Shown here: one piece after another, positions 12,701 through 22,042 of the stretch
How the letters are laid out: each line of letters begins with the position of its first letter
How positions within the stretch are numbered: position 1 is the stretch's first letter
Source: an uncultured Flavobacteriales bacterium
GTDB lineage: Bacteria; Bacteroidota; Bacteroidia; Flavobacteriales; Crocinitomicaceae
Assembly (NCBI GenBank): GCA_946480085.1
Contig: CAMLHZ010000013.1
Location: forward strand, 1 to 64,000
Reading direction: 5' to 3'
DNA: 64,000 nt
Made by a program: the position numbers and the translations under genes
The notes under the pieces: generated by a model
What the model was told of the DNA's origin: nothing
The model's input: the letters and a program-made list of their open reading frames with translations, nothing else
Database searches by the model: none

Positions 12701-14878
12701 ATTCACGATATGCAAACGCGGAGCATTCGTTGCTCTGGTAACTCTAACATATCGCGTACCGGCAGGAACAGTAAAAGGGAAGCTTGTCCCCCCAGCAGTT
12801 AATGTATTTACTGAATAGGTATTTAACAACGTATACGTAACATCATCTGGAGAATAAAAAACACTACCTGTTGCTGCTGTTCCATTCGTAGTAGAAGAAA
12901 TAAATACAGAAATAGAGGTTGACACTGGTACAGAAGCCCCAAAATCGACATCAATAACACCTGCACCTCCTAATGTTGCTAAGGTAGTTCCAGAAGCATC
13001 TACTGCATTTGCAGCATTTGTAACCGTACCAGATGTTCCAGCTAAAGCATTAGCAAAACCAGAACCACTACAAGACACATCATAGCTATCGGCTAAGCCG
13101 TCACCATCAGAATCGGTTATATTATCTACCTGACCATCGCCATTCGTATCTGTTCCACCTGTTTCTACTAAATCCGGAATTCCATCATTATCTGAATCTA
13201 AATCAACACTGTTGATTAGACCATCCCCATCAGAGTCAAAATTATTACAGATTTGTCCATTCGTTAAACCTCCACAATACGGGAAGTCTGCATCCTGATA
13301 ATTCGGGACATTATCTCCATCCAAATCACCAAAAGGATCAGGTAAACCTGTTGCACAAACTGCTGCACCAAAAACTGCTGTACAGAATTGTGGATCCGCG
13401 TAATCCAATGTTCCATCTGCATCATGATCGCCAATATAAAGCTCATTTGCATCCGGAATACCATCGTTGTCATCATCGATATCACAAGTAACAAGAATTA
13501 CATCATTATCAATGTTTCCGTTGTAATTGGGATTTTGAATTGGCACATACAATGAAATTGAACCACCGGCACCTCCGTCCTGAGATCCATTTCTAATGGA
13601 AGCCGCACCCGCTAAGTGCTCACCACCAATTCCTCCTGCAGTATTCAATGTTAATCCGGGCGGTAATGCAGCAAGTGAGTACAAAAGTACACCACCTCCA
13701 CCTCCACCTCCTGGACCATGTGAAGTTGTTGTATTTAAATCCTGACCATCACCACCTCTTACATCAACAGTTAATGTGCTGCTATATGTTTTGGTTTTAA
13801 GAACTACGGTACCACCGGCACCTCCACCTCCACCTCCATCCGGAGCACCTACAGGATTGATCGCAACCGGGGAAGTTCCTCGAGCATTTATCGTAAATCC
13901 ATTACCTACAATGGTGTCAGCAAAAATGATTACTACACCACCACCATCAGCGGCATTAGACGGGTTATTCGTAGTTACAAAACCTGGTCCACCAGCACCT
14001 CCTAAAAAAACTTTATTCTGAGCAAGAAAAGTGGTCATTGAAAAACCTCCAATACCACCAGCGTTCGCACCATCAACATCACACCATCGTTTACCTCCTT
14101 CTCCTCCGGCACCAAAGTTGGAACCTCCTCCTCCTCCGGAGTCACCAGAAATACCTGCACCACCACCATTTGCTCTAGGCGCACGACCTCTATTGGTTGC
14201 AGTGTTATCTATAACAATTCCATCTCCTTTAGTATAGGTAGAAGTTGTAGCATTTGAAACATTAAATAATGTTGTTGGTCCCGGTGTACAGTTATCAGGT
14301 GTACCATTCACAATCATTTGAACACCTTTGTACCCTTGCCCAAGGACATTAATGTCTGCATTGAATGTTACTTTTCTAGCATCAATGGCAACTACACCAC
14401 CAATTCCAGCTACATCATCCCAATCTAAGGCAGTAAGCGTTCCTGTAATATTAACAGCATCTGAAAATTGAGGAATACGAACCACCTGTACTTTTCCAGT
14501 TACCGTGTAACTTCTCACTAAAGGATAAGCTGGGGTCAAAACATTTCCAGCTACCGATCCAACTTCAAAAAACTCGTAATTACCTGCATTGTTAATTGCC
14601 GTAACGTTCCCCGAACCGGCAGCATTAGCCGTATTGATTGTTGCACCTTTCATCTGGATGATCAGTGCTTTATCACCTGGTTGGAACATTGTACCATCAG
14701 TTACTGTAATGGTATGAACACAAGCCACATCACATGGCGCACACGCTGGTTGTGTAATTCCGGTTACAGCAGTATATTGGTTGATAATCCCAGATATATT
14801 TACCTGAGCATTGACATTAAACTTAACAGATACGAGTAGTATGAGTAGCGTTAGACAAGAAAGAAATGATTTATTCAT
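1..14878 (-). CDS. Giant multidomain secreted surface protein (TSP3 / Calx-beta / Ig-like repeats), 3' end outside window
   Basis: One frame stays open from the ATG at 14878 to the left edge, at least 4959 codons; I checked the frame near 14.8, 9.1, 2.9 kb and at position 2. Residues 1-24 are a signal peptide (MNKSFLSC start, cleavage near NA-Q). Residues about 25-440 are a glycine-rich surface region. Residues about 460-1940 are TSP3-like calcium-binding repeats (DSDNDGIPD type) interrupted by two beta-sandwich modules at about 600-730 and 812-946. Residues about 1940-3996 are 18 Calx-beta domains, 3997-4606 six Ig/cadherin-like modules, and 4607 onward a second TSP3 array. The architecture fits a calcium-stabilised adhesin or matrix protein exported by Sec and then probably T9SS; the expected C-terminal sorting domain is not visible. 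It is transcribed divergently from the sensor kinase at 15342. Function as an adhesin is inference; the reading frame and domains are seen directly. Confidence 0.93.
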   Translation of the reverse strand, partial: MNKSFLSCLTLLILLVSVKFNVNAQVNISGIINQYTAVTGITQPACAPCDVACVHTITVTDGTMFQPGDKALIIQMKGATINTANAAGSGNVTAINNAGNYEFFEVGSVAGNVLTPAYPLVRSYTVTGKVQVVRIPQFSDAVNITGTLTALDWDDVAGIGGVVAIDARKVTFNADINVLGQGYKGVQMIVNGTPDNCTPGPTTLFNVSNATTSTYTKGDGIVIDNTATNRGRAPRANGGGAGISGDSGGGGGSNFGAGGEGGKRWCDVDGANAGGIGGFSMTTFLAQNKVFLGGAGGPGFVTTNNPSNAADGGGVVIIFADTIVGNGFTINARGTSPVAINPVGAPDGGGGGGAGGTVVLKTKTYSSTLTVDVRGGDGQDLNTTTSHGPGGGGGGGVLLYSLAALPPGLTLNTAGGIGGEHLAGAASIRNGSQDGGAGGSISLYVPIQNPNYNGNIDNDVILVTCDIDDDNDGIPDANELYIGDHDADGTLDYADPQFCTAVFGAAVCATGLPDPFGDLDGDNVPNYQDADFPYCGGLTNGQICNNFDSDGDGLINSVDLDSDNDGIPDLVETGGTDTNGDGQVDNITDSDGDGLADSYDVSCSGSGFANALAGTSGTVTNAANAVDASGTTLATLGGAGVIDVDFGASVPVSTSISVFISSTTNGTAATGSVFYSPDDVTYTLLNTYSVNTLTAGGTSFPFTVPAGTRYVRVTRATNAPRLHIVNYTYTCPTGVAIQQLDSDRDGLPNQFDLDSDNDGIPDLVEAVGVDTNGDGLVDSYNAATGALAGDLDQDGFVDIYDGSANICNSTTTTAVTSGSATTQTNTGVTNAANVIGVPDALFGQMYDAADVLSMGIANQMPQGTTVNLSLSMAEANPGAYIVDFSTDNVTFGSQIDLVLAASSPQVNVPVVCNVSQADFIRIRRADGFNLNVHGLSYSYTTYTTTTICNVVVGNPLVSTGTDSNADGIPNSYPNGNFDGDLVPNFMDIDSDNDGIADVIEAGGVDNNGDGRLDNFNDTDADGFDDTVDGNVGNDATIENTANALVLTGVDGNTDGRPNTYPQGIANIDGNGFPNFLDIDSDNDGITDIIEVGGVDADNNGAVDGYTDTDGDGWSQNVDGDINNDGTVDNLAGVLIVTGVDANNDGKPDTYAQDNADLNGFPNFMDLDSDNDGIPDLVEAGGVDTNGDGTIDTTTDTDNDGLLNQYDASTGGVAIGNLDTDGDGIRNYMDLDSDNDGIADVIEAGGVEANGDGRLDNFNDTDFDGFDDTVDGNVGNDASIENTANALVLTGTDGNSDGRPDTYIQGIANIDGNGLANFMDIDSDNDGIADIIEVGGVDANNDGRVDTFTDTDGDGWSQNVDGDINNDGTIDNAAGLLIVTGVDANNNGKPDTYVQDNADQSTLPNFMDLDSDNDGIPDLVEAGGVDTNGDGTIDTATDTDGDGLMNQYDSTTGGANIANLDSDGDGVRNFVDLDSDNDGISDVIEAGGVEANGDGRLDNFNDADFDGFDDTVDGNVGNDASIENTANALVLTGTDGNADGRPDTYVQGIADIDGNGLPNFLDIDSDNDGLRDILEVGGVDANNDGRVDGYTDADGDGWSQNVDGDINNDGTVDNLASVLITTGADANNNGKPDTYPQDNADQNGLPNFMDLDSDNDGIADLSEAGGVDTNGDGTIDNTTDTDGDGLLNQYDSTTGGVNLANLDTDGDGVRNYLDLDSDNDGIADVLEAAGVDANGDGRYDTFSDTDNDGYADAVDGNVGNDATIENSANALILTGADGNADGRPDSYVKGNSDSDVNPNFIDIDSDNDGIVDNSEAQATATYIAPSGTDTDADGLDNAYDTNNGGTAIVPVNTDGADNQDYLDLDTDNDGISDAIEGWDTDGNGVANTLPAGADADADGLDNAYDVNDALINPTNGTTPSSYPNVILPGTPERDWREVSPPPTVTLTGTTTVAENSGTAVTLTATLSGIAATATVVTLTYTGTATGAGTDYTASSVTITIPAGSLTGTVTITPIDDILFEGSETVIADITNVTGGNGATESGTQTATVTITDNEVAPTVTLTGTATVAENSGTSVTLTATLSVATTTATTVTLTYTGTATGAGTDYTASSTTITIPAGSLTGTVTITPVDDVIFEGSETVIADITNVTGGNGATESGTQTATVTITDNEVAPTVTLSGTTSIAENAPGVATLTATLSVAASTATTVTITYTGTATNVTDYVASSTTITIPAGSLTGTVTIDPTDDVIFEGPETVVADITNVTGGNGATESGTQTATVTITDNETAPTVSITGTTTVAENSGTTVTLTATLSVATTAATTVTLTYTGTATGSGTDYNASSVTITIPAGATTGTVTVTPVNDAITEGTETFIATITGVSGGNGASIGTPNSATVTITDDEVAPSVSISGTTTVAENGGSTVTLTATLSGPAATATTVTLTYTGTATGAGTDYTASSTTITIPAGATTGTVTVTPVNDNIAEGSETVIATITGVSGGNGATIGAPNSATVTITDDEAAPTVTLTGTTTVAENSGSTVTLTATLSGPAATATTITLTYTGTATGSGTDYSTSSTTITIPAGSTTGTVTVTPVNDAIFEGTETVIADITGVTGGNGATESGTQTATVTITDDETVPTVSISGGASIAENAPGTVTLTVTLSSATTVATTVNLGYTGTATSGADYVAGVTSVTIPAGATSATFVIDPNDDAVFEGTETVIATITSVTGGNGATVGTPNSATVNITDDEIGTTVSISGGTTIAENAPGVVTLTATLSTATSQATTVTITYTGTASGTDYVASTTTIVIPAFATTGTVTIDPTDDAISEGSETVIATITAVTGGNGALIGTPNSTTTTITDDDPIPSVSISGTTSIAENAAGVATLTATLSGVSSQATTVTITYTGTASGTDYAASSTTITIPAGSLTGTVTIDPTDDNIAEGSETVIATITGVTGGNGATIGTPNNATVTITDDEAAPTVTLSGTTSVIENSGTAVTLTATLSGPAATATTVTLTYTGTATGSGTDYTASSVTITIPAGSLTGTVTITPVDDILFEGSETVIADITNVTGGNGATESGTQTATVTITDNEVAPTVTLTGTTSIAENAPGVVTLTATLSGPASTATTVTLTYTGTASGLDYVASSTTITIPAGSTTGTVTIDPTNDIIAEGSETVIATITGVTGGNGVTIGTPNNATVTITDDEVAPTVTLSGTTTVAENSGTAVTLTATLSGPAATATTVTLTYSGTATGAGTDYNASSVTITIPAGSTTGTVTVTPVNDVIFEGSETVIATIASVTGGNGATAGGANTATVTITDDETVPSVSISGTTSIAENAAGVATLTVTMSGAASTATTVTITYTGTASGGDYVTSTATVTIPAGSTTGTLTIDPTDDNIAEGSETVIATITGVSGGNGTTIGAPNNATVTITDDEAAPTVSISGTTTVAENSGTAVTLTATLSGPAATATTVTLTYTGTATGSGTDYNASSVTITIPAGSTTGTVTVTPVNDVIYEGDETVIATITSVTGGNGATIGATNSATVTITDDETVPTVSISGGTTVAENSGTAVPLTATLSSPTTVPTTVTLTYTGTATGSGTDYNASSVTITIPAGATTGTVTVTPVNDNIAEGSETVIATITSVTGGNGATIGTPNNTTVTITDDEAAPSVSISGTTTVAENSGTAVTLTATLSGPAATATTVTLTYTGTATGSGTDYNASSVTITIPAGATTGTVTVTPVDDNIFEGDEIVVATITGVAGGNGATIGATNSATVTIIENETIPTVTLSGTTTVAENSGTAVTLTATLSGPASTATTVTVAYTGTASGTDYNASSVTITIPAGATTGTVTVTPVDDIVYEGNETVIATITGVSGGNGVTIGTQDNATVTIIEDDAVPTVSISGGGSILENSGGSQTVTVTLSGPASTPTTVTLTIGGTATNGLDYTTVTTTVVIPAGATSATLNATPTDDVTYEGDETVVITMTSVTGGNGVTIGTPNSVTVTIIENDNSIPVANNNSTTVNEDNTATLPAIQGNDTDVDGTVVTSTIDLDPTTPGQQTTFTSPEGTWTVNTTTGDVTFVPNPDFNGTASIPYTIQDNSGGTSNQGTLTVTVTPINDAPVANDNSTTIPEDGTAVLPSILTNDTDVDNTLSNSNIDLDPTTPGIQTTITTTEGTWTVNPSTGDVTFVPVPNFNGTATTPYQICDGGTPVECATANLIVTVTPVNDAPVVDNEYISVGQNTPFNGDLTDTGDSDLESTLTVTTTPVVAPSNGTIVINADGTYTYTPNTGYTGSDMVVVSVCDAGLPLPVICVNDTIFITVLPTIPPVANNDNATTNEDTPVTFGVTGNDTDVDGTINASTVDLDPGTAGVQTTFTDASGTWTVDASGNVTFTPATNFNGTATITYTVNDNIGATSNTGTITVTVNPVNDAPVVDNEYATIPEDTNVSGDFTNAGDADVDGSTLTVSTTPVVAPANGTIVINADGTYTYTPDPNFNGTDMVVVSVCDSGIPLPSICVNDTLFITVTPVQDPPASGNENVITEMGTVLPNIDVTGNNTDPDGDDLTVTAGGTSEQGGTVVVNPDGTITYSPPTGYIGMDTVIYTVCDTAAIPNCVQDTIFVDVQPLLDTDGDGIPNITDLDDDNDGILDTVETSTASNGGDTDGDGIPDDLDLDADNDGIPDVIEAGGSDPDNDGIIGTGTVVDTDNDGVSDVVDPDNGGTPLPVVDVDGDGHPDFQDQDSDNDGIPDVVEAGGTDANGDGEVDTFNDSNNDGLDDNDAVFDPIDTDSDGVQDYHDLDSDNDGIPDVVEGGNPDANGDGTLDNFNDADGDGMDDNDSVPDPIDTDGDGVPDYHDLDSDNDGIPDVVEGGNPDANGDGTLDNFNDGNGDGLDDDDSVSNPVDTDGDGVEDFLDLDSDNDGIPDVVEGGNPDANGDGTLDNFNDGNGDGLDDDDSVSNPVDNDGDGVEDFLDLDSDN
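1060..2890 (-). repeat. Six tandem Ig/cadherin-like modules within the giant protein
   Basis: On the minus strand six modules of about 300-320 bp follow one another, with joints near 2575, 2255, 1955, 1640 and 1345. Each begins near NDAP or ANND and carries a core such as [16 protein letters not shown] and ITVTP. These are hallmarks of bacterial Ig-like/cadherin-like domains of large adhesins. They sit between the Calx-beta block and the C-terminal TSP3 array and probably act as spacer modules (inference). Confidence 0.8.
2890..9063 (-). repeat. Eighteen tandem Calx-beta domains within the giant protein
   Basis: Eighteen copies of a 340-345 bp unit were counted from the recurring segment for ATVTITDD, located near 2893, 3238, 3577, 3922, 4266, 4612, 4950, 5296, 5635, 5977, 6318, 6658, 6998, 7345, 7688, 8034, 8376 and 8720. 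Each unit runs [56 protein letters not shown] and TVTITDDE. This is the Calx-beta pattern, with acidic DDE residues as likely calcium ligands. Two sub-types alternate irregularly: [10 protein letters not shown] and [10 protein letters not shown]. Confidence 0.92.
9064..13500 (-). repeat. TSP3-like array with ~725-bp higher-order repeats
   Basis: The region encodes many copies of DSDNDGI(P/A)D plus DxNxDG loops. A larger unit is repeated about four times: the segment for [12 protein letters not shown] recurs near 9570, 10303, 11024 and 11750, a period of 721-733 bp (about 242 residues). Each large unit holds the same order of sub-blocks ([33 protein letters not shown], [17 protein letters not shown]). 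Two non-TSP3 beta-sandwich modules, similar to one another, interrupt the array at about 12040-12440 and 12690-13080. Confidence 0.85.
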
Positions 14879-15341
14879 AAGTACGATGTCATTCGTTATA
14901 GTCCATAGTAGTAAATGGATTAGTGGCTTTTATGTATGAAAACAGTATGTTGAGAACAAAACACTTTGGAGTGGGTTATCTTAAAAAGACCGACACAAAT
15001 GTCAGCACCGACAGCAGTCTTCGGGAAACCAATTTTCCAGGATAAGAAGTCGCGTTTGTTCATGTTCTAATAGTTGTAATGAATTCTTTTTCAATAGGGT
15101 CTACCCCTCCAGAATCAACCGCAAAATTACTTTCTACATTTACGCTATTTGGTTCAAGGTAATAATCGGGCAGTTTTAGTAGATAGTTGAACCGATATCA
15201 GGAACAATTGAATTTACCATGGAAACTATCGAGTCAGCAACAATAGCCAACTCATTGATTATCAGTTGTTTAATTTTTTAACTAAGATTATAATTTTTAA
15301 ACGAACTCGGTGACGATCAACATTATTGTATACTTTTGAAG
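14879..15341. other. Divergent intergenic region upstream of the giant gene and the sensor kinase
   Basis: This 463-bp stretch separates two divergent genes and holds no credible ORF. On the minus strand a TAATTTTG box (15122-15129) matches the Bacteroidota -7 consensus TAnnTTTG, but the nearest upstream TTG is 25 bp away rather than 19-21. If used it would give a leader of about 240 nt for the giant gene. The plus-strand promoter is listed separately. I see no operator, riboswitch or transposon remnant. Confidence 0.5.
15331..15338 (+). promoter_or_regulatory. Possible -7 element (TAnnTTTG) for the sensor kinase cassette
   Basis: TACTTTTG matches the Bacteroidota -7 consensus and lies only 3 bp before the ATG at 15342, which would make the mRNA leaderless or nearly so. 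No TTG is seen at the usual -33 distance, so support is partial. Confidence 0.4.
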
Positions 15342-18308
15342 ATGCTCTTACGCTTCAGAACAGTTCTTTTCTTTGTTGTGTTTTTGCACAATTGCATGGG
15401 TCAACCAGCAGACAATGCTCCTTATTTCAAGGAGTATCAAAATCACTATTCCATTTTTCACTGGACAACCAGTAACGGATTACCACAATCCCATGTATCC
15501 GGAATTACCCAAACACACAACAGGCTTCTTTGGTTATCAACCTATAACGGAATTGTTTCATTTGACGGTAAACGTTTCAATTCTTTGAATCAAACAATCA
15601 AGAAAAGAAACCTCTCTCTTTTCATTACCTCCATTACTGCAATAGGAGATAGTCTCATCTGGACAAGCACGAAAGAAGCAGTTATTTACTACAACAAGAA
15701 GATCATCTCTGTATATAAATTTCGGTCGAAAGATATTTTTATTCCTTCGATTCGGAAATACGGAAATGAAATCTATTTCTTTTCACACAAAGCAGCTTTC
15801 AAATTGAATAAAAACAAGTTGGTTCAAATACTAGACCTAACGAAAAACAAAAAGACCGAGAGCTCTACAATACTTACTTGTCAGTTTTACAGAGGCAAAC
15901 TTACTTATCTACTTTCTGACGGAAATAAATCCAAAATCCTTCTTCAAAACCCTCAATCAAAACAAATATCCATTCTGAATCCCGGTGCGAAAATCCTGAA
16001 TCTCTGTGTAGCGAATTCAGAACTGCTGTTTCAAAAGGATAATCAGTGGTTTAGAGCAACAACTAATTATACAATCGGTAAGGTTTGTAAAACATACAAA
16101 ACCAAATCAGGAAGTTTTCAGCAGAGTGCAATCGAGAAAGAAATCGATTTCTTCTATAACGGCAAAGAACTTGAGATCAATGCCCCTAGCTCAAGAGAAA
16201 TATTGAATATTGATTCCTATATGCAGGGAAATGAACTTTTCTCATCGTACACTGATCATACAGGAAATCTTTGGTTAGCCACAAATTCGGATGGTATCTA
16301 TATGTTCCGTCATTTTCCGTTTTACTATCCAACGAAAACAGCTAATCTTCGGATTTCCAACAGCTCGCATTCATTTGTTGACAAACAAGGAATTGTGTGG
16401 TTTGACGATGAATGCAAGGAAACCTATGGAATTGAACTTGCCTCTTCCAAACTGGTTCATCAAATCACAAATGTGTGTAATTGGGCAAATGCAACCTGGT
16501 CGAAAGATACAATTGTTATGTTCGCATTTGGGACCGGACATACCTGGTACAACACTAAAACAAGGAAAAGTTCGCCAATAACAAGTGTCCCTTTCCCGAT
16601 AAATTACTGTTTTCGTTACGACGCTAAACATTTGATTCTTGGAACTCCCGGTAAACTTTATTTATGGGATGGAAAGAAGACAAAACTCTTCAAAAAGTTT
16701 AAAAACCCGGAAACCACCTGTAATCAGGTTCTCGAATCAAAAGAGTGTTTCTGTTTTGCAACTTCAGAAGGACTTTATTGTTTGAAAGGCAAAACCTGGA
16801 CCCATCTGTTGAAGGGTAAAAAACTACCAATCGATTGTAGATCGATCTTAAAAACGAAAGATGAAGGCAACCTGTTGATCGGAACGGCAGGAAACGGTAT
16901 TCAACTATACAATCCAGAAACAAATACCTGTACATCTTTAACAAACGCACCTCCAGCGCTCAATGAATGCTGGGCTATGGTGGAGGATCGATTTGGGCAG
17001 TTATGGATGAGCTCAAACAACGGAATCGTTCAGGTGAATCTAAATCAATTAGTGAAGTCGTTTAAGACTAAAAGAGCGAGTTTCCTTGTCAATCATTACC
17101 GTTTTGAAAGTGGAATTCAAAATGTAGAATTCAACTCCCGAACACCAAATAAAGCCTACTTATGCAAAAATGGTGATATCATTTTCTCCAGTTTGGTTGG
17201 ACCTTTAGTGATTAAGCCTCAGAACAACGCACATTTCAACAAGGTTCTGGCAGATATCCTTATTGAAGACATTAACGTTAATGATCAACCACAAAACGCT
17301 ATCGATAAAAAGCTGACTATAAAAGAGGGTGATTTTGTTCAGGTTTCATTTACATTGTCCACTTTCTCTATTGAACGTTCTTTGCAGTTTGAATATCGAA
17401 TAAAAGGTTATCGTGATGACTGGACAGCCATAAATGGCAGACAAATTACACTTGATAATCTTCCAAGCGGCTCATACGATCTTCAAATACAATTGAGTTC
17501 GGGAAAACGAGCCACCAGTTTACATTTCGATGTAAAGAAAGAAAATCCGAATGCATGGTTATGGCTGCTACTGTTATTGATGGTTTCTCTGCTTGTAATT
17601 ATCTATTTAACTGTTAGAATAACGCGTTACTTCCAGAAAAAAAAGAACGCAACGGAAAACCTGAAACAACAGGTAAGAATTCTTGAAATTGATGCACTTC
17701 AAGCGCAAATGAATCCGCACTTCGTATTCAATTGTCTCAATACCATTCAATTCTTGTTTATGTCAGGAAATAATGCCCGTGCGAATAAATACCTATCTGA
17801 CTTCTCTTCATTACTGCGTTCTTCTCTTGAACTGATGAGAGAATCAGTTACAACGCTTGATAAAGAATTGAAGGCAACCCAACTCTACATTCATCTGGAA
17901 AAATTACAATTCGATGACGGATTTGAATTTAGATTGATCGATAATCTAAAAACACCTCACACCAGCATCCCAACACCAACGCTGTTCCTTCAGTTATTTG
18001 TAGAAAATGCTATTATTCATGGTTTGAAAAACACGGATGAGTTGAACCCAATTCTAACCATGACAATGAATGAAAACAATACACACTACATTTATACAAT
18101 ATCAGATAATGGGCCCGGATTCTCAGAGACTTCCCGCAATGGACATAAATCTCTTGGACTTGAACTACTTAGAGAAAGATTTAAATTAAAACGCGAGCTA
18201 TTTCAATGGGATATTGACTTTGAAATACAGCAAAATGATACGGTAATTGATGATGTTAAAACAACCATCAGAATTACCATTGGTAAAAATTGGAACGAAC
18301 CTATTTAG
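15342..18308 (+). CDS. Propeller/Y_Y_Y sensor histidine kinase, LytS (His_kinase) family
   Basis: Membrane sensor kinase of 989 residues, counting from the ATG at 15342; a TTG two codons earlier is less likely. A signal-peptide-like start is followed by a periplasmic two-component-regulator propeller (WLSTYNGIVSFDG, LWLATNSDGIY, LWMSSNNGIV), then a Y_Y_Y domain (about 650-720, EYRIKGYRDDW). One transmembrane helix lies at about 738-760, followed by a short coiled coil. The cytoplasmic His_kinase domain has NPHFVFN with the likely phosphoacceptor His793, an N box (FVENAIIHG, about 887) and a G box (SDNGPGF, about 922). The regulator gene begins 3 bp after the stop, so the pair is surely co-transcribed. 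The ligand is unknown. Family assignment is firm; any link to the divergent giant gene is inference. Confidence 0.93.
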   Translation: MLLRFRTVLFFVVFLHNCMGQPADNAPYFKEYQNHYSIFHWTTSNGLPQSHVSGITQTHNRLLWLSTYNGIVSFDGKRFNSLNQTIKKRNLSLFITSITAIGDSLIWTSTKEAVIYYNKKIISVYKFRSKDIFIPSIRKYGNEIYFFSHKAAFKLNKNKLVQILDLTKNKKTESSTILTCQFYRGKLTYLLSDGNKSKILLQNPQSKQISILNPGAKILNLCVANSELLFQKDNQWFRATTNYTIGKVCKTYKTKSGSFQQSAIEKEIDFFYNGKELEINAPSSREILNIDSYMQGNELFSSYTDHTGNLWLATNSDGIYMFRHFPFYYPTKTANLRISNSSHSFVDKQGIVWFDDECKETYGIELASSKLVHQITNVCNWANATWSKDTIVMFAFGTGHTWYNTKTRKSSPITSVPFPINYCFRYDAKHLILGTPGKLYLWDGKKTKLFKKFKNPETTCNQVLESKECFCFATSEGLYCLKGKTWTHLLKGKKLPIDCRSILKTKDEGNLLIGTAGNGIQLYNPETNTCTSLTNAPPALNECWAMVEDRFGQLWMSSNNGIVQVNLNQLVKSFKTKRASFLVNHYRFESGIQNVEFNSRTPNKAYLCKNGDIIFSSLVGPLVIKPQNNAHFNKVLADILIEDINVNDQPQNAIDKKLTIKEGDFVQVSFTLSTFSIERSLQFEYRIKGYRDDWTAINGRQITLDNLPSGSYDLQIQLSSGKRATSLHFDVKKENPNAWLWLLLLLMVSLLVIIYLTVRITRYFQKKKNATENLKQQVRILEIDALQAQMNPHFVFNCLNTIQFLFMSGNNARANKYLSDFSSLLRSSLELMRESVTTLDKELKATQLYIHLEKLQFDDGFEFRLIDNLKTPHTSIPTPTLFLQLFVENAIIHGLKNTDELNPILTMTMNENNTHYIYTISDNGPGFSETSRNGHKSLGLELLRERFKLKRELFQWDIDFEIQQNDTVIDDVKTTIRITIGKNWNEPI

Positions 18309-18311
18309 ACT

Positions 18312-19031
18312 ATGAGAACCCTGATTGTAGATGATGTAAAATTGAGTAGAGATGGTTTAGCGGTTTTATTGGCTGAAACCTTTCCTGAAGCTGAAATTTT
18401 GAATAGTGTAGGTTCTGTGGCAGACGCCCGCAAACTACTAAATTCAGAATCATATGATCTTATTTTTCTCGATATTCAGTTGAAAGACGGAATTGGATTC
18501 GATTTATTGGATGATATTCCGGCAATGACAAAAGTGGTTTTCATTACGGCTTATGAAAATTATGCAATCGAAGCCATTAGAAATGGTGCTTTCGATTATT
18601 TGCTGAAACCTATTAATGTAGAAGAACTGACGAACTGTATTCAGCGAATCAGAAGTATAGCGCGAATTCAGGAACAAATCAAGTCTGAAAATTCTGATCT
18701 GGAAATTTATCAGGGTAAAATTGGGATTTCCAGTATTGACGGTATTGATTACATTGATGTTGAAGACATTATTTTCCTTAAAGCTGATGGAAAATATACT
18801 GAAATCATTACCAAAACCGGAAAGATTGTGAGTTCCAAAAACCTTAAAATGTTCTCATACATTTTAAATGAAAAAATCTTTGTACGCGTTCATCATTCCT
18901 ACATCGTAAACATCAGTTTGATCAGTCGCTTCAAGAAAGACGATGGGATGATTATCCTGAAAGACGGAACGTCTATTCCTGTTTCTAAATCGCGAAAAGA
19001 TTACTTATTGAAAAGACTCGTTCACGTATAA
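18312..19031 (+). CDS. LytTR-family response regulator
   Basis: 239 residues. The receiver domain (about 1-120) has the acidic pair VDD at the start, the phosphoacceptor Asp54 in IFLDIQL, and the conserved Lys in LLKPINVEEL. The LytTR DNA-binding domain (about 140-239) carries IIFLKADGKYTEI, FVRVHHSYIVN and the terminal DGTSIPVSKSRKDYL. It lies between two LytS-type kinases (3 bp and 25 bp gaps), so either or both may phosphorylate it. By family it would activate or repress by binding direct repeats upstream of target promoters; the targets are not evident here. Confidence 0.95.
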   Translation: MRTLIVDDVKLSRDGLAVLLAETFPEAEILNSVGSVADARKLLNSESYDLIFLDIQLKDGIGFDLLDDIPAMTKVVFITAYENYAIEAIRNGAFDYLLKPINVEELTNCIQRIRSIARIQEQIKSENSDLEIYQGKIGISSIDGIDYIDVEDIIFLKADGKYTEIITKTGKIVSSKNLKMFSYILNEKIFVRVHHSYIVNISLISRFKKDDGMIILKDGTSIPVSKSRKDYLLKRLVHV

Positions 19032-19056
19032 TTTAAGTCAACCACAGTTATTATTC

Positions 19057-22041
19057 ATGAAATCCTCCTGCCATTTAAGGTTTGTATTCTTCTACTTGCT
19101 GGTTCTAGTAAGCGGAATTTCTACATCCGTTTTGGGGCAGCAGCATGGTCAATTTGTAGATAACAGTCAGTTTGTTGAAATTCCATTTACCATAACCAAT
19201 TACAATACGAGGCATGGATTACCTCAAAATCAAATAGAGGACATCATTGCTAAAAAAAATGGTGAATTAATTCTGGCAACCGCTAACGGAATTGTTTCTT
19301 ACGACGGAAATACATTTACCAATTTCATTAGGAACGTTAAGTACAAAAAGACATTACACACCCGACTTTTCTATAGCGAGAAATACGGAAAGTTATACGG
19401 CATTGAATTAGGCGGAAAGTTCAATCAGATCGATCCGGTTTCAAAGCATATCAACGATTTTGTATCCGCTTGTTACTTCAAAGAAAAGATTTACGGAGCT
19501 TTCCCAAATGGAGCAATTGGTGTTTTTAATCCTGCTGATAATACAACGAAGAAAATTACATCAACTGGGATTAAAGGTCCCGGATCAATCCATTTTGATG
19601 GAAAACGCTTCATTGTATTAGGTAAAAACGGAACGTATACCATCAACTTAAAAACCAAAAAGGTCACCAAAATATCTTCTGCCTGCGGATGGAGAATCAA
19701 AGAGAATCCGTTTACACATGAAATCTACTTTCTGGATAGAAACAAAGCTTATAAGCTTACAAAGGGTAATAAAGTAATCCAACTACTTCAGAATGAAAAT
19801 TTCTCCGATTTCCTTTTCCACGATATCACGTTCACACCCGATGATGAAATCTATATTGGAGCAAATAAAGGGCTCATTTACATTGGCTATGGATATAGTG
19901 AAGTGTATGATAAATCCACATACCTTCCCTCAGAAAACATCAGAAGTTTAAGCTATAGTGAAACAGAGAATTGTATTTTCGCCGGTACTGGAAATAAAGG
20001 ACTTTTAAAACTGCAGATTAAAAATTGTGCAAGTCTGATGCAATTTACCGAGCTTAGTAATTCATCTATCAGTTCCATATTGCAAACCCGTTCAGGAAAG
20101 TTACTTGTGGGATCATCTACAGGGATCATTTTCAAAATTGGAATTGAAACTGCAGACCCACATATTGTTTCTCCATACGTCCCATCATCTCTGATGGAAA
20201 TTGATGATGAAATTTGGGTTGGAACCTGGGGATACGGAATTCACCGATATAAAAATCAAACCTATGTCGGCGATATTATTTACCCACAAGTGAAAAGCAC
20301 TATCATCCATGGCGCATATAAAGATTCCCGTGGTACCATTTGGGTTGCGAATTCATTCGGAATTTCGGCAGGAAAAGATGCAAAATCGATTAAGCCCGTT
20401 TTTAGAAAAGAGGTTCCGGGACAAATCATTACGATCTACGAAAAGAAAAACGGAAACATTCTGCTTGGAGGTAGATACGGACTTGAAGAGATTGATAAAA
20501 ACAATAAACACATTCATCATTGGGGTGAAAAGGAAGGCTTGAAGTGTAAAGAAATTCGTTCACTTTACGAAGATGCTGATCATAAGATTTGGATTGGAAC
20601 TTACGACGGCGGTTTGTATTGTCTCGAAAAAGGGAAAGTAACGAGTATCAATGCAATGCGTAACTGCATGTTGAACGAAGACGTTTTCACCATTGCCAAA
20701 GACGATTCCGGAAACCTTTACATGACCTCAAACAACGGTTTATGGGTGGTGAGCGAAAAACGCTTGAATGATTTTTATCGCAAAAAAATTCCGTATCTCA
20801 TCCCATTTGTTTACGGAAACGAAGCGGGAATTTTAAATACGGAATTCAATGGTGGCTTTCAAAACAACTTTGTGTACACCTCTTATGATCACTTCTTTTT
20901 TCCTTCAATAGAGGGAGTTGTAACTGTTAGTCCAGATGAATTGCGGTTCAGAAAACTTATGCCATCTGTAAAATGGGTCAAAGTGAATAACGAACTTATC
21001 GACATCAAAAAATCGACATTTGAACGCTCTACGCATACGGTAGAATTTAACTTTCACGTAGCTAATTTTTGTCCCAAATTCAATGTTTACTACCAGTATA
21101 AATTAGATGGTCCGGAGAGTTCCAATCAGTGGGAAGCGATGCAAAAGAGCGGAAATGTGCGTTTTTCATTTCTTCCACCGGGTGAATACACATTGCATGT
21201 AAGAGCACTTGATGGCAGGAATGACCCAAATCCAAAAATTATCACTTATCACTTCCAAATCAAGCCATACTTTTATGAAACCTGGTGGTTCAGAATTTTC
21301 GCTATTCTGTTCATTTTATCAAAATCGGCGCTAATTATTAATTACAGAATTCAGGCTCGTAGAAAAAAGGAAATCAAATCCAATACCATAAGCAACAACA
21401 TTCTGGAGTTAAAACTGAAAGCGATTCAGGCGAAAATGAATCCGCATTTCATATTCAACACCTTGAATAACATTCAGTATTTAATTGTGCTTGACAGAAA
21501 GGAAGACGCGGAAAAAGCCTTACATGAATTTGCGATCTTACTTCGTAAATTCCTGCATCAAAGTGATCAGTCTTTTATTCACTTAAGAGAAGAATTGTCC
21601 ATCATTGAAAAGTACTTGCAACTTGAACAAATTCAGTTTGATGGAGAAATGGAAGTGATTTTTGAAACCAGCGAATCATGTGGAAAATGGGTGATTCCAA
21701 CCTTGCTTTTACAACCCGTTGTTGAAAATGCCGTTAAACACGGTTTGGCACACAGTTCCAATGCAAAAAAACTGATCATAGCGTCTAGTTGTGACGAAAA
21801 CGTGCTGACCGTTTCTGTTGATGATAATGGAATTGGTCGAGAAGCATCAAAAAAGATCAACAACTACAGAGAAAGTCATGTTTCACACGGATGGAAATTG
21901 GTAACCGATAAAATCGATATGATCTTCCAGAAATATGGTGTGACTGTGGACTATGAGATCATAGACAAAGTTGCTCCTGAAACAGGAACCAAGGTTATCT
22001 TCAATATTCCATTGATAGACGAGGAACTTCTAAAAGTATAA
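19057..22041 (+). CDS. Second propeller/Y_Y_Y sensor histidine kinase, LytS family
   Basis: 994 residues with an N-terminal signal peptide ending near SVLGQQ. The periplasmic part has propeller blades (NGIVSYDGNTF, IWVGTWGYGIH, KIWIGTYDGGLY) and a Y_Y_Y domain (YYQYKLDGPESS, about 685). One membrane helix lies at about 746-765. The kinase domain has MNPHFIFNTLNN with likely phosphoacceptor His797, an N box (VVENAVKHGL) and a G box (DDNGIGR). It is a paralogue of the first kinase with the same layout, but the sensor parts are clearly diverged, so it may read a different cue into the same regulator. Its stop is 1 bp from the stop of topB on the other strand, so the two convergent genes share almost no spacer. 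Confidence 0.93.
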   Translation: MKSSCHLRFVFFYLLVLVSGISTSVLGQQHGQFVDNSQFVEIPFTITNYNTRHGLPQNQIEDIIAKKNGELILATANGIVSYDGNTFTNFIRNVKYKKTLHTRLFYSEKYGKLYGIELGGKFNQIDPVSKHINDFVSACYFKEKIYGAFPNGAIGVFNPADNTTKKITSTGIKGPGSIHFDGKRFIVLGKNGTYTINLKTKKVTKISSACGWRIKENPFTHEIYFLDRNKAYKLTKGNKVIQLLQNENFSDFLFHDITFTPDDEIYIGANKGLIYIGYGYSEVYDKSTYLPSENIRSLSYSETENCIFAGTGNKGLLKLQIKNCASLMQFTELSNSSISSILQTRSGKLLVGSSTGIIFKIGIETADPHIVSPYVPSSLMEIDDEIWVGTWGYGIHRYKNQTYVGDIIYPQVKSTIIHGAYKDSRGTIWVANSFGISAGKDAKSIKPVFRKEVPGQIITIYEKKNGNILLGGRYGLEEIDKNNKHIHHWGEKEGLKCKEIRSLYEDADHKIWIGTYDGGLYCLEKGKVTSINAMRNCMLNEDVFTIAKDDSGNLYMTSNNGLWVVSEKRLNDFYRKKIPYLIPFVYGNEAGILNTEFNGGFQNNFVYTSYDHFFFPSIEGVVTVSPDELRFRKLMPSVKWVKVNNELIDIKKSTFERSTHTVEFNFHVANFCPKFNVYYQYKLDGPESSNQWEAMQKSGNVRFSFLPPGEYTLHVRALDGRNDPNPKIITYHFQIKPYFYETWWFRIFAILFILSKSALIINYRIQARRKKEIKSNTISNNILELKLKAIQAKMNPHFIFNTLNNIQYLIVLDRKEDAEKALHEFAILLRKFLHQSDQSFIHLREELSIIEKYLQLEQIQFDGEMEVIFETSESCGKWVIPTLLLQPVVENAVKHGLAHSSNAKKLIIASSCDENVLTVSVDDNGIGREASKKINNYRESHVSHGWKLVTDKIDMIFQKYGVTVDYEIIDKVAPETGTKVIFNIPLIDEELLKV

Positions 22042-22042
22042 A

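Noticed and set aside
1..13500. Regular repeats that could be taken for a CRISPR array
   Set aside because: Units are 174, 342 or 725 bp and lie inside an open reading frame; no short repeats with unique spacers and no cas genes.
48..14237. Many short plus-strand ORFs (e.g. 1710-2054, 3450-3767, 13776-14237) opposite the giant gene
   Set aside because: They are shadows of the repetitive minus-strand gene: composition is highly biased, no start signals, and the frame on the other strand explains the pattern.
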